A stretch of 64,000 nt of DNA from Vanilla planifolia (GCA_023846275.1 JAIUJO010001776.1:20001-84000), one strand, 5' to 3'. Positions 23,480 through 36,264 are shown, counted from the stretch's first letter. Notes: generated by a model not told the origin, from the sequence alone. Translations and numbers: made by a program.

Positions 23480-23599
23480 ATGTGTTACAAAAGGACATCT
23501 AAAGATGTCACCCGTCCTAATATTGCTCTTGCCCAAGCATACTTTACTTTGGATTCTAATAAGATCTAATGCTATTTTCTTGGTGTAGTAAAAAATCCA
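23480..23599 (-). pseudogene. 5S rRNA pseudogene 7
   Basis: Good internal match: GTCACCCGTCCTAATATTG, CTCTTGCCCAAGCATAC and GATCTAATGCTATT. The 5' terminal part is lost in A-rich sequence. Confidence 0.86.
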
Positions 23600-23898
23600 T
23601 TCAAAAGATAAAAAAACTTGTTGTGCGAATATTATTTTGGTAAATTATTTAGTTAATATAATTTTAAATTTTTTTATATGATTATTATTTTTAACATAAC
23701 ATGTTCTAATATAAATATTTTATTCATATAAAATTCACATAAAATTAAATAAAATATTATTTGTAATAAATTAAAAAATTAATACATAAACTAAAATGAG
23801 AATTATAAAGTATTATTTATAATAATTTATATTTTTTAGTATTATAATGTTCTAAATATTAATTTTCATTTGTTAGAAAAGAGAACTCTATAGAAAAA

Positions 23899-24007
23899 TA
23901 TGGAGTTTCGAAGAACTACCCCATTCCAATGACAATTTTGTCCATGCATGCTTGACTTTGGAGTTCTAATAAGATTTTATGCTATGATACTGTGTGGTTG
24001 CACATGC
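23899..24007 (-). pseudogene. 5S rRNA pseudogene 8
   Basis: Only about 300 bases from copy 7, so the unit between them lacks its GA block. Keeps CATGCTTGACTTTGGAGTTC and GTGTGGTTGCACATGC. The rRNA 3' end is partly missing. Confidence 0.82.
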
Positions 24008-25232
24008 AAGAAAAATACAAAAAAACCTAAATTATATATGTTATAATATAATTTAATATCAATATTTTAATTATATATAATTAATAAAAAATTAAATAAA
24101 CCATTATTTTTTATAATATAAACCTTAATACATAACATTTTTGTTATTTATGATATCATTCTTATAAATAAAAATTTAAATAACTTTTGAAATATAAATA
24201 AATAATTTATATTTGTCATAAATATTATATATTTAAATTAGTAACATAACTTATTTTGAAAATATTTTTAATTAATTGATTTAGAAAGAGATGTTAGAAT
24301 TAGAGATAACTATGTTATAAGAGAGAAAGAGAAAATCACAGATTGATAAACAATATAAAGAGAAAAAAATAAAAATGGAAGGTTAGAGGTTGTTTAATAA
24401 AAAAAAAGAGAGAATATGTAAGAGATAAGGAGAATAAATAAAAAAGTGAAAGAGAAACAGAAATGAGAAAGTAGAAGATAAAAGAGAGAGAGGTCAAGAA
24501 GAATATAAGAGGAGACAACAAAAAGAAAAATAAAAGAATGATAATAGAAGATAGAAGAAAGTGATAGAATTTAAGAGACCTTATAATACAGAGAAAAAGT
24601 GAAGGAAATAATTTAATAAATAATAAATTTTAATAAATATAAATGGCAATATTTATTAAATATAATAATATATAATACTTAATAATAATAAAAGAATTAT
24701 TTTCAATTTATTATTATTTAAAATATTAAAAAAATTGAGAAAATTTTGACTGTTAATTTAATATTATTTTTCATTCTTAAAATTAAAATTGCTAGGTAAA
24801 TAATAAATATTATAATTATTCTAATATATTATTCTTTTATAATGAAACATAGATATTATATATTAAAAATATTTAATAATAATGGTAAAAAGTTTTACTT
24901 TTCATATACTATAACATAATATTGTAATCTATAAAAAATTCTATACACATCATATGTACAATATTATGAACATAAATTAATTATAATTTATTATAAATGA
25001 TTATTTTTTTGCTTAATAATAAACTAAACTAAATTTATTATTTTATTATATTTGTTGAAGTGTCATATTTATTATTTTATAAACTTAATAACAATGTTAT
25101 AAAATTATAATAAATGATTAATTATTAAAAATGGTAACTATAAGATATCATTTTTAATAATTTAATTTTTTTAATACTAACATATTATTAAATTTAATTT
25201 TTGTTAATTAAAAAAGGAATGCTATTAAAAAT
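24008..25232. repeat. 5S spacer (about 1.2 kb)
   Basis: Lacks the motif that normally follows the 5S. The GA-rich block at 24290-24610 and the AT-rich remainder are standard. Confidence 0.75.
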
Positions 25233-25352
25233 ATGTACAACATAAGGACTTCTCAAGAGGTCACCAATCTCAATACTACTCTTACTTAAGCATGCTTAAC
25301 TTCCGAGTTCTAATGAAATATAATACTATAATTTTTGTGTGGTTAAACATGT
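25233..25352 (-). pseudogene. 5S rRNA pseudogene 9, among the best preserved
   Basis: Aligns over its whole length: GGACTTCTCAAGAGGTCACC, AATCTCAATACTACTCTTA, AAGCATGCTTAACTTCCG and GAGTTCTAATGAAAT. The A box on the 5S strand reads GTTAAGCATGCTT, one C-to-T step (at CpG) from the usual GTTAAGCGTGCTT. Confidence 0.92.
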
Positions 25353-27127
25353 AAGAAAAAATAAACAATTGTAGTTATGTGATTATTATATTAAGATTTT
25401 AAATAATTTCAAAAAGTTTTAACATTTTTAAGTAAGTAGACTTTTAAAACATTTTATATGTTTATTTAATATGTAAAAATATATTTTCATATCGATATTC
25501 TGTTTACATTAAATTCATAAAAAATTGCATAAATGTCTCTTTTTCATGTCATGAACATTAATGCATAACATTTTCATGCTTTATGTCATCATTCATGTAA
25601 ATAAAAAATTAAATTACGTACTAAAAAGAAATAATTAAAAATATGTCTATCATAAATATTATATATTAATCTACACAATGTTAGAGATTTCTTAAATATT
25701 ATTAATTGTTGGGTTGAAAAAGTGATAATAGAGATAGAGATAATTATTCTATAAGAGTGAGGCCATAGATTACTAAGAGTAAACTTGAGAGAAAAATAAT
25801 AGAAGAGATGAGAGATTATTTAATGAAATAAAAAGAAAAGAGAGAACATATAGGAGATAAAGAGAATAAATAAATGAGAGAGAGAATGAGAATGTAGAGA
25901 AGTTTAGAGCAAAAAGAGTCTAAGAAAAATATAAGTAGATAGAGAATGAAGAGATGAACAAGAAAATAATAATAAGTGAAAAATAAAAGCGAGTAAATGT
26001 GAGATACATTAAGATAGACAAAAAAATATAAGATAAATAATTAAATTAAAGTAAATTCTGAATTACTAAAATTATAATATTTATGAAATTTAATAATTTA
26101 ATAATATATAATATTTAATAATAATATATCAAAATATTTTAAATATGTTTTTATATTAGAATATTAAAAATGTTTATAGGATATTTGAATTAGTAATACA
26201 ATATTATTTTATTAACACTAAAAATTAAAAAAATTAATAAAATAATAAACATTATAATTAATCAAATATATTATTTATATATAATATAACATAATTTAAA
26301 ATTCTAGACATAGCATATATATACTATTATAAAAAGAAATTAATAATTTAATATAATTAATGAGATTTATTTTCTTAATATTAAATTTCATAAAAGACAT
26401 TATTTTATTATATCATATAAGAATAAATAAAAAAGTAAAAGAGAGAGGGATGAGAAAATAGAGAAAGATAATGGAGAGAGGAAGGAGGGGCTAACAAGAA
26501 TATTAGGATTTAAAACATAATGAGACAAATGAGAGATTAATAAAATGGCAGAGGAGAAAGTGAGAGAATTTGAGAGATATTGAAATAAAAAGAAAAAAAT
26601 AAAAAATAGTTAAAAAACTTAAATCTAAATAACTTAATTTATAATATTAACAAAAAATAATAAGTTCGTCATGTATAAAATTTAAGAATAATAAAATATA
26701 AAACATATTTGGGGTTTATTAATTATTTAGAATACTACAAAGATTTAAGAATTCTTGACAACTAATAAGTTATTATTTGATAGCCTAATATTCAACAATA
26801 TAATATGTCATTATTTAAATATTTAACACACAACACATGCACACACACATATATTATTATAAACAACATTTAACTCCAAATTATTATAATTAATAAAAGA
26901 TATTTTTTTTAATATTAAACAAAATTAAACATAATATTTTATTATGTCATACAATATGCCATTTTTTACATATTAAATTAATAATAATTTATTAAAGTTA
27001 TTTTTTAATCTTAATCACTCAAATTTAAGTGTAAAATACCATTTATAATTGTTTATTTTATTTTTAAAATTACAATGTAATAAAACATAATTATTATTCA
27101 TTACAAAAATAAATGTAGTAAAAAACA
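25353..27127. repeat. 5S spacers with a lost 5S (about 1.8 kb)
   Basis: Two GA-rich blocks (25710-26030 and 26425-26600) with no 5S between them. Near 26420 the AT-rich sequence TATCATATAAG jumps straight into GA-rich sequence, marking a deletion that removed a 5S and its upstream segment. A short CACACA run is at about 26835. Confidence 0.75.
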
Positions 27128-27193
27128 ATGGGTAATAATAGGACTCATCAATAGGCTAACACTCCACTTATCTAACCGTGCTCAACTTAAGAG
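27128..27193 (-). pseudogene. 5S rRNA pseudogene 10, 3' half only
   Basis: Retains the rRNA 3' half to about the A box (ATAGGACTCATCAATAGG to CTCAACTTAAGAG) and then jumps into the upstream spacer motif CAGCTATGTGATTACTATC. The 5' half is deleted. Confidence 0.65.
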
Positions 27194-28216
27194 CAGCTAT
27201 GTGATTACTATCTTGAAAATAATGTATTATAATAATAATATTTTATTTATAACAATATAATATAAAACTAAATAAAAATTATTTTTTATAAGATAATGTT
27301 AACACATGATTTTGTTTTGTTAGTTTATCATTCTTATAAATCAAAATTTTAATTACATAAATAATATAAATAATAAAAAATATATTTTTACAAATAATAT
27401 ATATTAAACTATGATATATGAGGGATTTCATGAATTTAATTAATTAATGGACATAAAAAAGATAATAGTGATAGAGATGATTACTTTAAAAGAGAGAAAA
27501 AGTCATAGTTTGATAAAAGCAAGATAAAGAGGAAAAAAATAATAGAGAGACATGTGAGACAATTTAATGAGGAAAAGAACAAAATAAACATAACAAAGAT
27601 AAAGAAAATAAATAAATAAAGTAAAAGTGAAAGAGAGAGAGAAATTAGAAAGTAAAGAACGATAAAGAAGAGAAAGGCCAAGAAGAATGTAAGGATATGT
27701 ATAATAAAGAGATGACTGAGAGAATAATAATAACAGAAAGAATTAAACTTACAAATAATATTTAAATAATTAAAATTACAAATATTTATAGAATAATTTT
27801 AATATAATTTATTATGATTTTCTTTAAACTTAAAAATTAAACAATTAATTACATTAAAAAAATAATGATTATTTTGATATATTATCTTTATTTATTGTAT
27901 TATAAACAATAATTATAAATAGTACTTATGATTAATAGATTAATGAAAAAGTTTAGATTTTTTATTTTAAATAACATAATATAATTTGTTATGACTAATA
28001 TAATTTATTTTGTTAAATATTAGAAAACACTAATGTTATTATCTTATTATGTTACTGATGCGTCTTATTTGTTAATATGTCAAATTGATAATAGTTTTAT
28101 ATAGTTATTATACAATATTAATTGCTAAAGTGATAATTATAAACAATCCTTTTTAATAATTTAATTTTTCAATATCAACATGTTTATAAAATTATTTGTC
28201 ACTCATTAAGAATGCT
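27194..28216. repeat. 5S spacer (about 1.0 kb)
   Basis: Begins directly with the motif GCTATGTGATTACTATC. GA-rich block at 27440-27740, then AT-rich sequence including GTTACTGATGCGTC near 28050. Confidence 0.75.
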
Positions 28217-28285
28217 CAATAAGGCTTAATTTTAGAGTTGTGATAAGACATAATGCTATAATGTTTGTGTGGTAACAAAGGCATG
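28217..28285 (-). pseudogene. 5S rRNA pseudogene 11, 5' half only (subtype C)
   Basis: Complement of copy 10: keeps AAGGCTTAATTTTAGAGTTG through TGTGTGGTAACAAAG and lacks the rRNA 3' half. The following spacer (TTGATAACAATGAATCAT, TTATCAAGCACTTTTAAAAA) marks it as the first clear subtype C unit. Confidence 0.65.
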
Positions 28286-29433
28286 CAAAAAAATTATTAT
28301 AGTTGTGTCATTATATCTTGATAACAATGAATCATTTATAAAATAATTTAAATTATCAAGCACTTTTAAAAAATATTTTGCTTATCATATATGTGTTAAT
28401 ATATTATAATATCAATGTTTTATTTATATAAAATTAATTTAAAAATTAAATAAGTAATTATTTTGAAAAATGTGGACATTAATAATTAAGATTTTCTTTT
28501 AATATTATCATTCTCATAAAAAATTAAATTACATAAAAATATAAATAAAAAATATATAGTTATCATTAAAATTATATATTAAACTATGTAATATAAGAAA
28601 TTTCATAAATATTATTAATTGACAAACATAAGAAAAGATCATAGAGATTATTACTCTATATGAGACAAGGAGAGAGTTATTTTTTAATAATAGTTAAATA
28701 AAGAAAAAATAATAATAGAGATAAATGTAAGATTATTTAATGAAGAAAGAAAAAGGACAACATAGTGGAGATAAAGAGAAAAAATAAGAAAAATAGAGGG
28801 GAGAGAAATTAGAAATTAAAGAAAGATAAGAGAGTGATGAAGAAAATATTAAGAGATAGAAACTAAAGAGAAAATAAAGAATGATAATAGAAGAGAGAAA
28901 GAAGTGTGAGCATTTGAGATAATGAGAAAAAAGAGAGAAATAATAAAATAAAAAAATTTAAAAATCAAACTTATAATATTTATAAAATATAAAAATTTTA
29001 TTTTATACAATATTTAATAATAAAAAAATAGAAATTTAGAATGTTTATTATTATTTTTTTAATTTTATAAAATTTTTTTTTACATTTAATTGAATATTAC
29101 TTTTAATTTCTAATATTCTATAATATAAATTTTTTATACTTAAATAATGCATTATACAACATATATATTATTATAAACATAAATTAATTCTATTTTATTA
29201 TAGTTTGTATAAGATATTTTGCTAAATATTTAACTAAATTAATCATTATATTTTATAAATCATGTGATGTGCTGTGTTTATTATTATATAAAATTAATAA
29301 TAATTTTATAAAGTTATTTTTTAAATTAATTTCTATATGGTAATTATGAGATATCATTTATAATAATTTTTTTGTGATACAATGTTATGAAAATCAATTA
29401 TCATTCAATACAAAATGTATCTTTTGAAAAAAA
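28286..29433. repeat. 5S spacer, subtype C (about 1.15 kb)
   Basis: Carries the subtype C marks TGCTTATCATATATGTGTTA (about 28378) and GATTTTCTTTTAATATTATC. GA-rich block at 28650-28945. Confidence 0.78.
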
Positions 29434-29549
29434 AAGTGCAACATTAGGATGTTTAAAGAGGAATCCCATCCCAACTTTACACTCACCCAATCATGCATAA
29501 ATTTGGAGTTTTAATGACATCCAATGATAAAATGTTGTAGTCAAACATT
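29434..29549 (-). pseudogene. 5S rRNA pseudogene 12 (subtype D, short spacer form)
   Basis: Keeps AAGTGCAACATTAGGATG, CCCATCCCAACTTTACACTC and TTTGGAGTTTTAATGACATC. Immediately beyond its 5' end the sequence jumps into GA-rich spacer (AGAAGATAGATAGAACATAA), the same junction as at pseudogene 32. Confidence 0.85.
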
Positions 29550-29812
29550 TATACAAAAGAAGATAGATAGAACATAAAGAAGATTGAGATAATAAATAAA
29601 AAAGTAAAATAGAGAGAGAGAGAGAGAAATGAGAAAGTAGAGAGTGATAAAGAAGTATAAGAGGCCAATAAGAATATAAGAAGATAAAAAATGAAGTCAC
29701 AAATAAGAGAGTGATAATAAGAGAGAGAAGGAAGTGAGAGAATATGTTAAACATTATGATAAAGAGAAATGTGTAAGAGAATAATTTAATAAAAGTTAAT
29801 CGATTGAAAAAA
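29550..29812. repeat. GA-rich block abutting pseudogene 12
   Basis: Purine-rich block with a GA dinucleotide run near 29612, then AATAATTTAATAAAAGTTAAT just before the LTR-like segment. Confidence 0.75.
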
Positions 29813-30985
29813 TGGGTCACCACTATGAACCGTGATGGTTCAATGATCACCACTTCTGAATGCCATTCAATACATAATCAATTACAAACATTTCATTTTT
29901 TCATCAAGTCATCGATTGTGCCTCTTAAATCAAAACAACTATATGTAACTCCCATGTTGTTCACTTGTGTGATAAGCTCTTGAACCCAACATAACCCAAC
30001 AAATCATGTCAGTTGGATACTTTGAACGGTTACAAAAATCCTTATAAGTAGAAATCCATAATGATGATAAGCAATGTTGGATAACAATTGCAAACATTTC
30101 TGCTTAGTGAATTTTTGACATGTAGCATTCATGTGCTTCGCTCGATCACACATTTCTGTGATAGAATGTTCACTATCCTTTTTTAACTTTCAAATTGCTA
30201 ATTCTTTAGGTCACACAATCGTGTTATGTCTTGATTACATGGTCTGTATTTCTTCTGTTGGCCAAGTTAAATCATGTCATTAGATCGTGATTGTGATCTG
30301 ATAGATAAGATCAATTTGTTGTTTATAAAGGCATAGATTTGATTTCATCTGTCTAACCGTTAAGTTTTTCAGATAAAAAAGTCCTAGACCGTTTCAATCG
30401 AATGACTACTATGCAAAGGCTATGTAGCCATTATTTTGAGTTGTTGAAGAGTTATTTATTTATTTATCTATTATTTAAAATGCTGCAAAAGTTGCAAAAA
30501 TTGTAACAACTAAATTTGGTATTTGGTAAGTACTTTAAACAATTACAAATTGCATATAAATAATAAAGAAAAACTTTTCTTATGTGATTGCATAAAAAAT
30601 ATTAAAACCTTTAGCAACTCATTTTCATTTTTGTTTTCATAAACTACTTTGCCATTTACTCATCAAACTCGTGAAATTATTTTCCTTATCAAATTTTTAA
30701 GTTATTAATTTTCCTAATATTTAATTTATGTAATTAAGATACTTATGCCTCTTTAATGATTTCATCAAGCATAAGAATTTTTTTGATATAGATTTTATGA
30801 CAATGAATGTTTTTGTTTTTTCATTTTATTTTGTTGTAAGGCTGTAATGCCCTATCCCATTTATTTCATTGTATGATTGTAGTATTCTTTTCTCACTTAT
30901 CTCTTAGTTGTAAGGACTTTTCTTACACGTCTTTTGATGAAAGGCTTATATTCTGATGTATTTTCATAGTTTTTTCTTATGATAA
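29813..30985 (+). mobile_element. Old LTR-like segment A (probable solo-LTR fossil, copia-like)
   Basis: About 1.2 kb of more complex sequence inside the 5S array, with five further relatives in this window. Starts TGGGTCACCACTATGAACC. A TATA-type motif (TATAAATAAT, about 30555) lies past its middle, and AAAGGCTTATATTCTG precedes its end. The TATA-then-downstream layout fits an LTR read on the plus strand, but no primer site or coding part is attached. Relatives differ a great deal, so it is old. It could instead be a once-unique spacer segment. Confidence 0.5.
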
Positions 30986-32021
30986 TTAAATACATATTTA
31001 AAAAAATATTATATAGTAAACTATCACAAATGTGATCTCTTAAATATAATTAATTATTGAGATGAAAATGAGATAATGGAGATGGCGATAACTATTTTCG
31101 AAAATATAGAAAATCATTGATTAAAAACAGAACAATAGATAGGATAGTAAAGAGAAATGAGAGATAATTTAATGATTAAGAAAAGAAAATAGAACGTAAT
31201 AGAGCTAAAGAGAATAAATAAAAAGGTGAAAAAGTAAGAAATGAGAAAGAAGGGATGGACAATAGAGATGGAGAGGCCAAGAAGAATGCAAAGAGATAAA
31301 TAATGAAGAGATATATAAGGGAATAACAAGAAGTGAGCATAGAAAGTGAGAGAATTTGACAGACATTTTTGTAAAGAGAAAAACGTTAGAGAAAAAATTA
31401 CATAAAAGTAAAAATTAATAGTTAAACATATAATATTTAATAAATATTATAAATTAATCAAATATAATTTTTAAAAATAATAAAATATAGTACTATTATA
31501 TTATTAAAATTATTTTGTGATATTAAATTATTTAAAAAAACATTTTAACTATTAATTTATTATTTATTTTTTAAAATTTAAAATAAAGAAATTATTTAAT
31601 TAATAAACATTACAATTATTCTTATAGGTTATCTTTTTATAATGTAACATAGATTTTAAAATAAATAAAATTTAACATTAACTATTTAAATTAAGAATTA
31701 TAATATTTTATAATATAATACAACTATATTTAAAAAATTGTACAAACAAAATATATATACTATTATAAACATTATGTAATTTTTATTTATTATATTCTTA
31801 ATAATTTATTTTTCATAAACTATATGTAAGTTATTGTTTCATTTTTTTCATTTGTTATATTTATTATTTCTTGAAATTGAAAAAATATTATAAATATATT
31901 ATTAATTAATTATTAAAAAATATTATTTATAAATTGTAATTTATAATCGCTTATTTTTAAAAAATTAATATTTTATTAAAATCAACAAAACTTATTAGAA
32001 AATTTAATTTTATGAACAAAT
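30986..32021. repeat. 5S spacer after LTR-like segment A
   Basis: Resumes in the middle of the normal spacer (ATATTATATAGTAAACTAT), so the segment's right edge is joined by deletion. GA-rich block at 31075-31400, then standard AT-rich sequence with TTTTCATTTGTTATATT in place of the usual TATCATATGATG. Confidence 0.75.
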
Positions 32022-32135
32022 ATATGCAACATCACTCTCAAGTGGCCAGCCATCGAAAAACTACTCTCAACCAAGCAAGCTTAATATTGGATTACTAATG
32101 GGATTTATTGCTATAATACTAATGTGATCACATAT
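32022..32135 (-). pseudogene. 5S rRNA pseudogene 13 (subtype B)
   Basis: Subtype B is marked by a shorter rRNA 3' end (GCAACATCACTCTCAAG, lacking the AGGACTT stretch), by AACCAAGCAAGCTTAATATT and by GGATTACTAATGGGATTTAT. Keeps GTGATCACATATGG at the 5' end. Confidence 0.86.
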
Positions 32136-32471
32136 GGATAAAAAAGGAAAATAATCCTAGTTGTGTGATTATTTGCTTGAAAATTCTAAATCATAACATA
32201 TCCTAATAAAAATATTTTATTTAAATAAAATTCATTAAAAATTATATAATTTTTATTTTTTTACAACATAAATAATAATATATATGAATGTCTTTTATTA
32301 TGTATCATATGATGTGTCGTATTTATTATAATATAAAACTAATGATTATTTTATAATGTTATTTTAGAAAAATTAATTATTATAATCCTAATTAACATTT
32401 ATATAATTTTTTAAATTATAATGTAAGAAAAATTAATTATAACTTATTAAAAAAAGGAATCTATTAAAAAT
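32136..32471. repeat. Short 5S spacer (about 335 bases)
   Basis: Subtype B upstream segment (CCTAGTTGTGTGATTATTTG) joined directly to late spacer sequence (TATCATATGATGTGTCGTA). The GA block has been deleted. Confidence 0.75.
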
Positions 32472-32592
32472 ATGTGCAACACTAGGACTTTTAAAGAGGC
32501 CACCCATCTTAATACTATTCTTTCCTAGGCTTGCTTAACTTTATAGTTCAAACAAGATCCAATGCTAAAATGTTGGTGTGGTTGAACATACA
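32472..32592 (-). pseudogene. 5S rRNA pseudogene 14 (subtype D)
   Basis: Nearly full match: ATGTGCAACACTAGGACTT, AGAGGCCACCCATCTTAATA, GGCTTGCTTAACTTTATAG and AAGATCCAATGCTAAAATG. Confidence 0.9.
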
Positions 32593-33294
32593 TACAAAAG
32601 TAAAAAAATCATAGTTGTGTGATTATTTTTTTGATGAATGTGAACAAATTCTAAAATTTCCATAATTATAAAGCCTATAAGGTTTTAAGTGAAATTTAGG
32701 TTTGTTATATATGTCATAATATATTATAATATAATTATTTTATTTAAATAGAACTTATAATTAATTGCATAAACTAGTATTTTCAAATAAGTACATAATT
32801 ATCATTGAAATTTTTTTCAATTGTGTTACATTTCTTATAAATTAAAAATTAAATTGCTTAGTAAATAATAATAATAAAATATATTTTTGTCATATATATT
32901 ATATATTAAACTATATAACAAGAGAGAATTCAATTATATTATTAATTGATGGCTTAGAAAAAGATAATAGAGTGAGAGATGATTTTTTGTAAGAGAAAGT
33001 CAAATACTAATAAGGGCAAAATAGAGAGTAAAACAACAATAGATAGAGATGAGAGATGATTTAATGAAAAAGAAAAGAGAGAAAATAAGGAAGATAGTGA
33101 GAACAAATAAATAAAAGAGAGAGAAATGAAAAAATAGAGAAAGATAGAGTAGTGAGAGAGGACAAGAATAATATAAAGGGATAGAGAATGAAGGCACAAA
33201 TAAAAGAGTGATAATAAGAGAGAAAAGAAAGAGAGAGAATGTGTTAAAGAGAAAGAACTAAGAAAAATAATTTAATAAAAATTAATTGCTAGAA
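32593..33294. repeat. 5S spacer, subtype D (about 700 bases)
   Basis: Subtype D marks are ATTTTTTTGATGAATGTGAA, then GA-rich block 32955-33265, then AATAATTTAATAAAAATTAA directly before the LTR-like segment. Confidence 0.78.
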
Positions 33295-33714
33295 TGTTGG
33301 GTCACCATAATGAATCGTGATGCTTCCAAGGTAGTTAATTCTAAATGAGGTTTCATGCATAAAAAAATCAAAACATTCCATTTTATAATCAATTAAATCT
33401 ATTATGTGTTCATAAATCAAATAAAACTCATGGAACTACATTGCTAGCTACTGAGCTCATTACTTCACAAACATCGCAAAGTCAGCCAAGGAAGGTAATT
33501 AACAGATGATAATAGTTATGCAAATCATTATAAAGAGAAAACCACAATGCTGATGAACAATGTAGGACAAAATAACTAAGCTTTTCTTCATAGTGAATTC
33601 CTAAATTGTGGGATTAAGGTACATTGATCGATCCAACATTTTCATGATTGAACGATCACAGTAGTATTTTATCATTGAAATCACTAATTTCTTTCAGCTA
33701 TCTGATTGTGTTAT
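33295..33714 (+). mobile_element. Old LTR-like segment B, left third only
   Basis: Starts TGTTGGGTCACCATAATGAA, the most LTR-like start of the set (TGTTG). Includes AATGCTGATGAACAATGTAG, also found in segments A and F with small changes. It is cut off at about 33714, where it joins late 5S spacer (TATTATTTTATTATATCATA). Confidence 0.5.
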
Positions 33715-33920
33715 ATTAATATTATTATTTTATTATATCATATGATTCATGTTATTTAGCATAACATGAAACTGATAAAATGTCATAAACCTTTTATTAA
33801 TAATTACCTACATAACATATATTCATAAACTAGAATTTTTAATCATTCAAATTTGTTAAAATTAACTTGTTATTAGAAATCAATTATCATTCATTAGAAA
33901 AATGAATGCTATGAACAAAT
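33715..33920. repeat. Late 5S spacer fragment
   Basis: Only the last part of a spacer (TATCATATGATTCATG onward) lies between segment B and pseudogene 15. Confidence 0.75.
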
Positions 33921-34029
33921 ATATGCAATAAAACTCTGAAGGGGTCTCCATCCAAAAACTACACTCAACCAACTTAGCATTGGAGTATTAATGAGATCCA
34001 TTACAATAAAAATCGTGTCATAGCATATG
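33921..34029 (-). pseudogene. 5S rRNA pseudogene 15 (subtype B)
   Basis: ATATGCAATAAAACTCTGAA, TCCATCCAAAAACTACACTC, TTGGAGTATTAATGAGATCC. A box mostly gone (CCAACTTAGCATTGG). Confidence 0.82.
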
Positions 34030-34838
34030 AATAAAAAAGAGAAATAATTATAGTTGTGTGATTATTTTCTTAAAAATAATGAATCATCATATATTCTAAT
34101 AATAGTATTTAATTTATATAAAATTAATAAAAAAATTACAAGAAGAATTATAATAAGTGAAAGAAGAAAGTAAGAGAATTTCAAGGTCATTAAGATAAAG
34201 AAAAATAAGAAAAAAAATAAAAGTAAATCATTAATAATCAAACTTATAATATTTATAAAGATTACAAATTAATTATATATAATATTTAGTAATAATAAAA
34301 TAAAAAATTATTTTAGGTCTATTATCATTTTGGTATATTATAATTATTTTAAAAAATTGATCATTAAATTAATATTATTTTTAGCACATTGAAAATTAAA
34401 TAATTAATTAAATAATAAATATTATAACTATTTTAATATATTATCTTAATATTATGTAATAAATACATTAAAAAATATTTAATAGAAATGATTTAATTTT
34501 TAATTTTTGTTATTCTATAATGCATTGTTCTGATATCTAAAACATCATATACAAAAATTATATATATTATTACAAACATAAAATTGTTCTAATTTATTAT
34601 ATTTTTTATAAGTTATTTTTCTTAGTATTAAACTATATTAATATTGTTATTTTATTATATCATATTATGTTTCATATTATTATTACATAAAACTGACAAA
34701 AATATTATAAATTTATTATTAACAACTAAATACAAAAATTATATTTATAAAAATAATTTATCATCATTAACTTTTTAAAATTAATGTGTTATCAAAATAA
34801 GTTCATATTCATTAGAAAAAAGAATGCTATAAATAAAA
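34030..34838. repeat. 5S spacer, subtype B, shortened (about 810 bases)
   Basis: TTATAGTTGTGTGATTATTT near 34039, then only the tail of the GA block (34135-34215), then standard AT-rich sequence. Confidence 0.75.
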
Positions 34839-34952
34839 ATTACAACAATACTCTCAAGAGGTCATCGATCCCAAAAATTACTTCAAACTAAGCAAACTTA
34901 AAATTAGATCATTAAGGAGGTCCATTGATATAACACTAGTTTGGTCTAATAT
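34839..34952 (-). pseudogene. 5S rRNA pseudogene 16 (subtype B)
   Basis: ACAACAATACTCTCAAGAGG, TCATCGATCCCAAAAATTAC, AAGCAAACTTAAAATTAG. Second subtype B copy in a row, suggesting a local duplication. Confidence 0.82.
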
Positions 34953-36147
34953 TAATAAAATAAACAAGTAATCATAGTTATTTGATTATATTCTTTAAAA
35001 TAATAAATCATAATATATTATAATAATAATATTCTATTTATATAAAATAAATAAATATATAGATTATTATTTCAATAATACAAAAATTAAAATATATGAT
35101 TTTCTTTATTATGTTATTATTTTTACAAAGAAGAATAAAATTATATGAATAATATGAATAATAAAATATATATTTTTCATAAATATTATATATTAAATAT
35201 GATACATCAAAGAATTCTTAAATTTTATTAATTGATTTGCTAAAAAAGAGATAATTGGGATAGTGATGACCTTTTTAAAAGAGAGAGAAAAAGTCATATA
35301 ATGATGAGAGCAAAATAAAGTGAAAAATTATAATATAGAGAGATGGGAGATAATTTAATTAAAAGGAAAAGAAAAGATGGAACATAAAAGAGATTAAGAA
35401 AAAAAAAAATAAAAGAGTGAAAAATGATAATATAGAGATGGATAAAGGCAAGAGATATGCTAAGAAGAAGAGAGAAGTTGGTGAGGGAATTTGTTAAAAA
35501 TTAAGATGAAGAGGCAAATGTGAGAAAAGTAATTTGATAAATGTTAAATTTTAATAATTAATCTCATTACATTTATTAAATATAGAAAATTAATCATACA
35601 TAACATTTATTAATTTAAAATATAAGATTACTTTAGGTTTACTATTATTTTGGAGTAATACAAATATTTAAATAATATTTTTACAATTAATTTAATATTA
35701 TTTTATTCATACTTAAAAATAAAAAATAAGATAATTACTCAAATATATTATCTTTGTTTGACATAATATAGATAATAAATAGAAATAATATTTAACATTA
35801 ATGAAATAATTTTAGATTTCTTATTTTTAATAACATAATATTACTTCCTTTTAAAATCTATACACACCATATATGTTGTATTATAAACTTAAATTAATTA
35901 TAATTTATTATCATCTTAAAATTTCTTTTTCTAAATATTTTAAAAATTAAAATATTATTTTATTATATAATATGATATGTCATATTTATCATTATATGAA
36001 ATTAATAATAATGTTATAAAATTGATAACAATAATTAATTACAAAAATTGTAATCATAAGTTATGTTTTTTAATAATTTAATTTTTTGAATATTAAATTA
36101 TTTTTAAAAATAAATTTTTATTCATCAAAAATGGATGCTATGAAAAA
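34953..36147. repeat. 5S spacer, subtype B (about 1.2 kb)
   Basis: Complete layout. GA-rich block at 35240-35530 contains an A-run near 35400. AT-rich remainder with TAATATGATATGTCATATT. Confidence 0.78.
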
Positions 36148-36264
36148 ATGTGTAACACGAGAACTTCTCAAAGGCCAACCATCCCAATAGTATGCTTGCA
36201 TAAAAATGTTTAAGTTGTGTTTTATTGAGATCTAGTGTTATAATATTGGTTCTGCCACACATGC
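36148..36264 (-). pseudogene. 5S rRNA pseudogene 17 (subtype C)
   Basis: ATGTGTAACACGAGAACTTC keeps the CpG of the normal CACGAGGAC 3' end. CCAACCATCCCAATAGTATG and GAGATCTAGTGTTATAAT are clear. The CCCAAGC core is changed. Confidence 0.86.

Noticed and set aside
29491-29853. 120-codon minus-strand frame at the left edge of LTR-like segment A
   Set aside because: Runs across a GA block and an unrelated repeat edge; the equivalent place beside segment F has no such frame.
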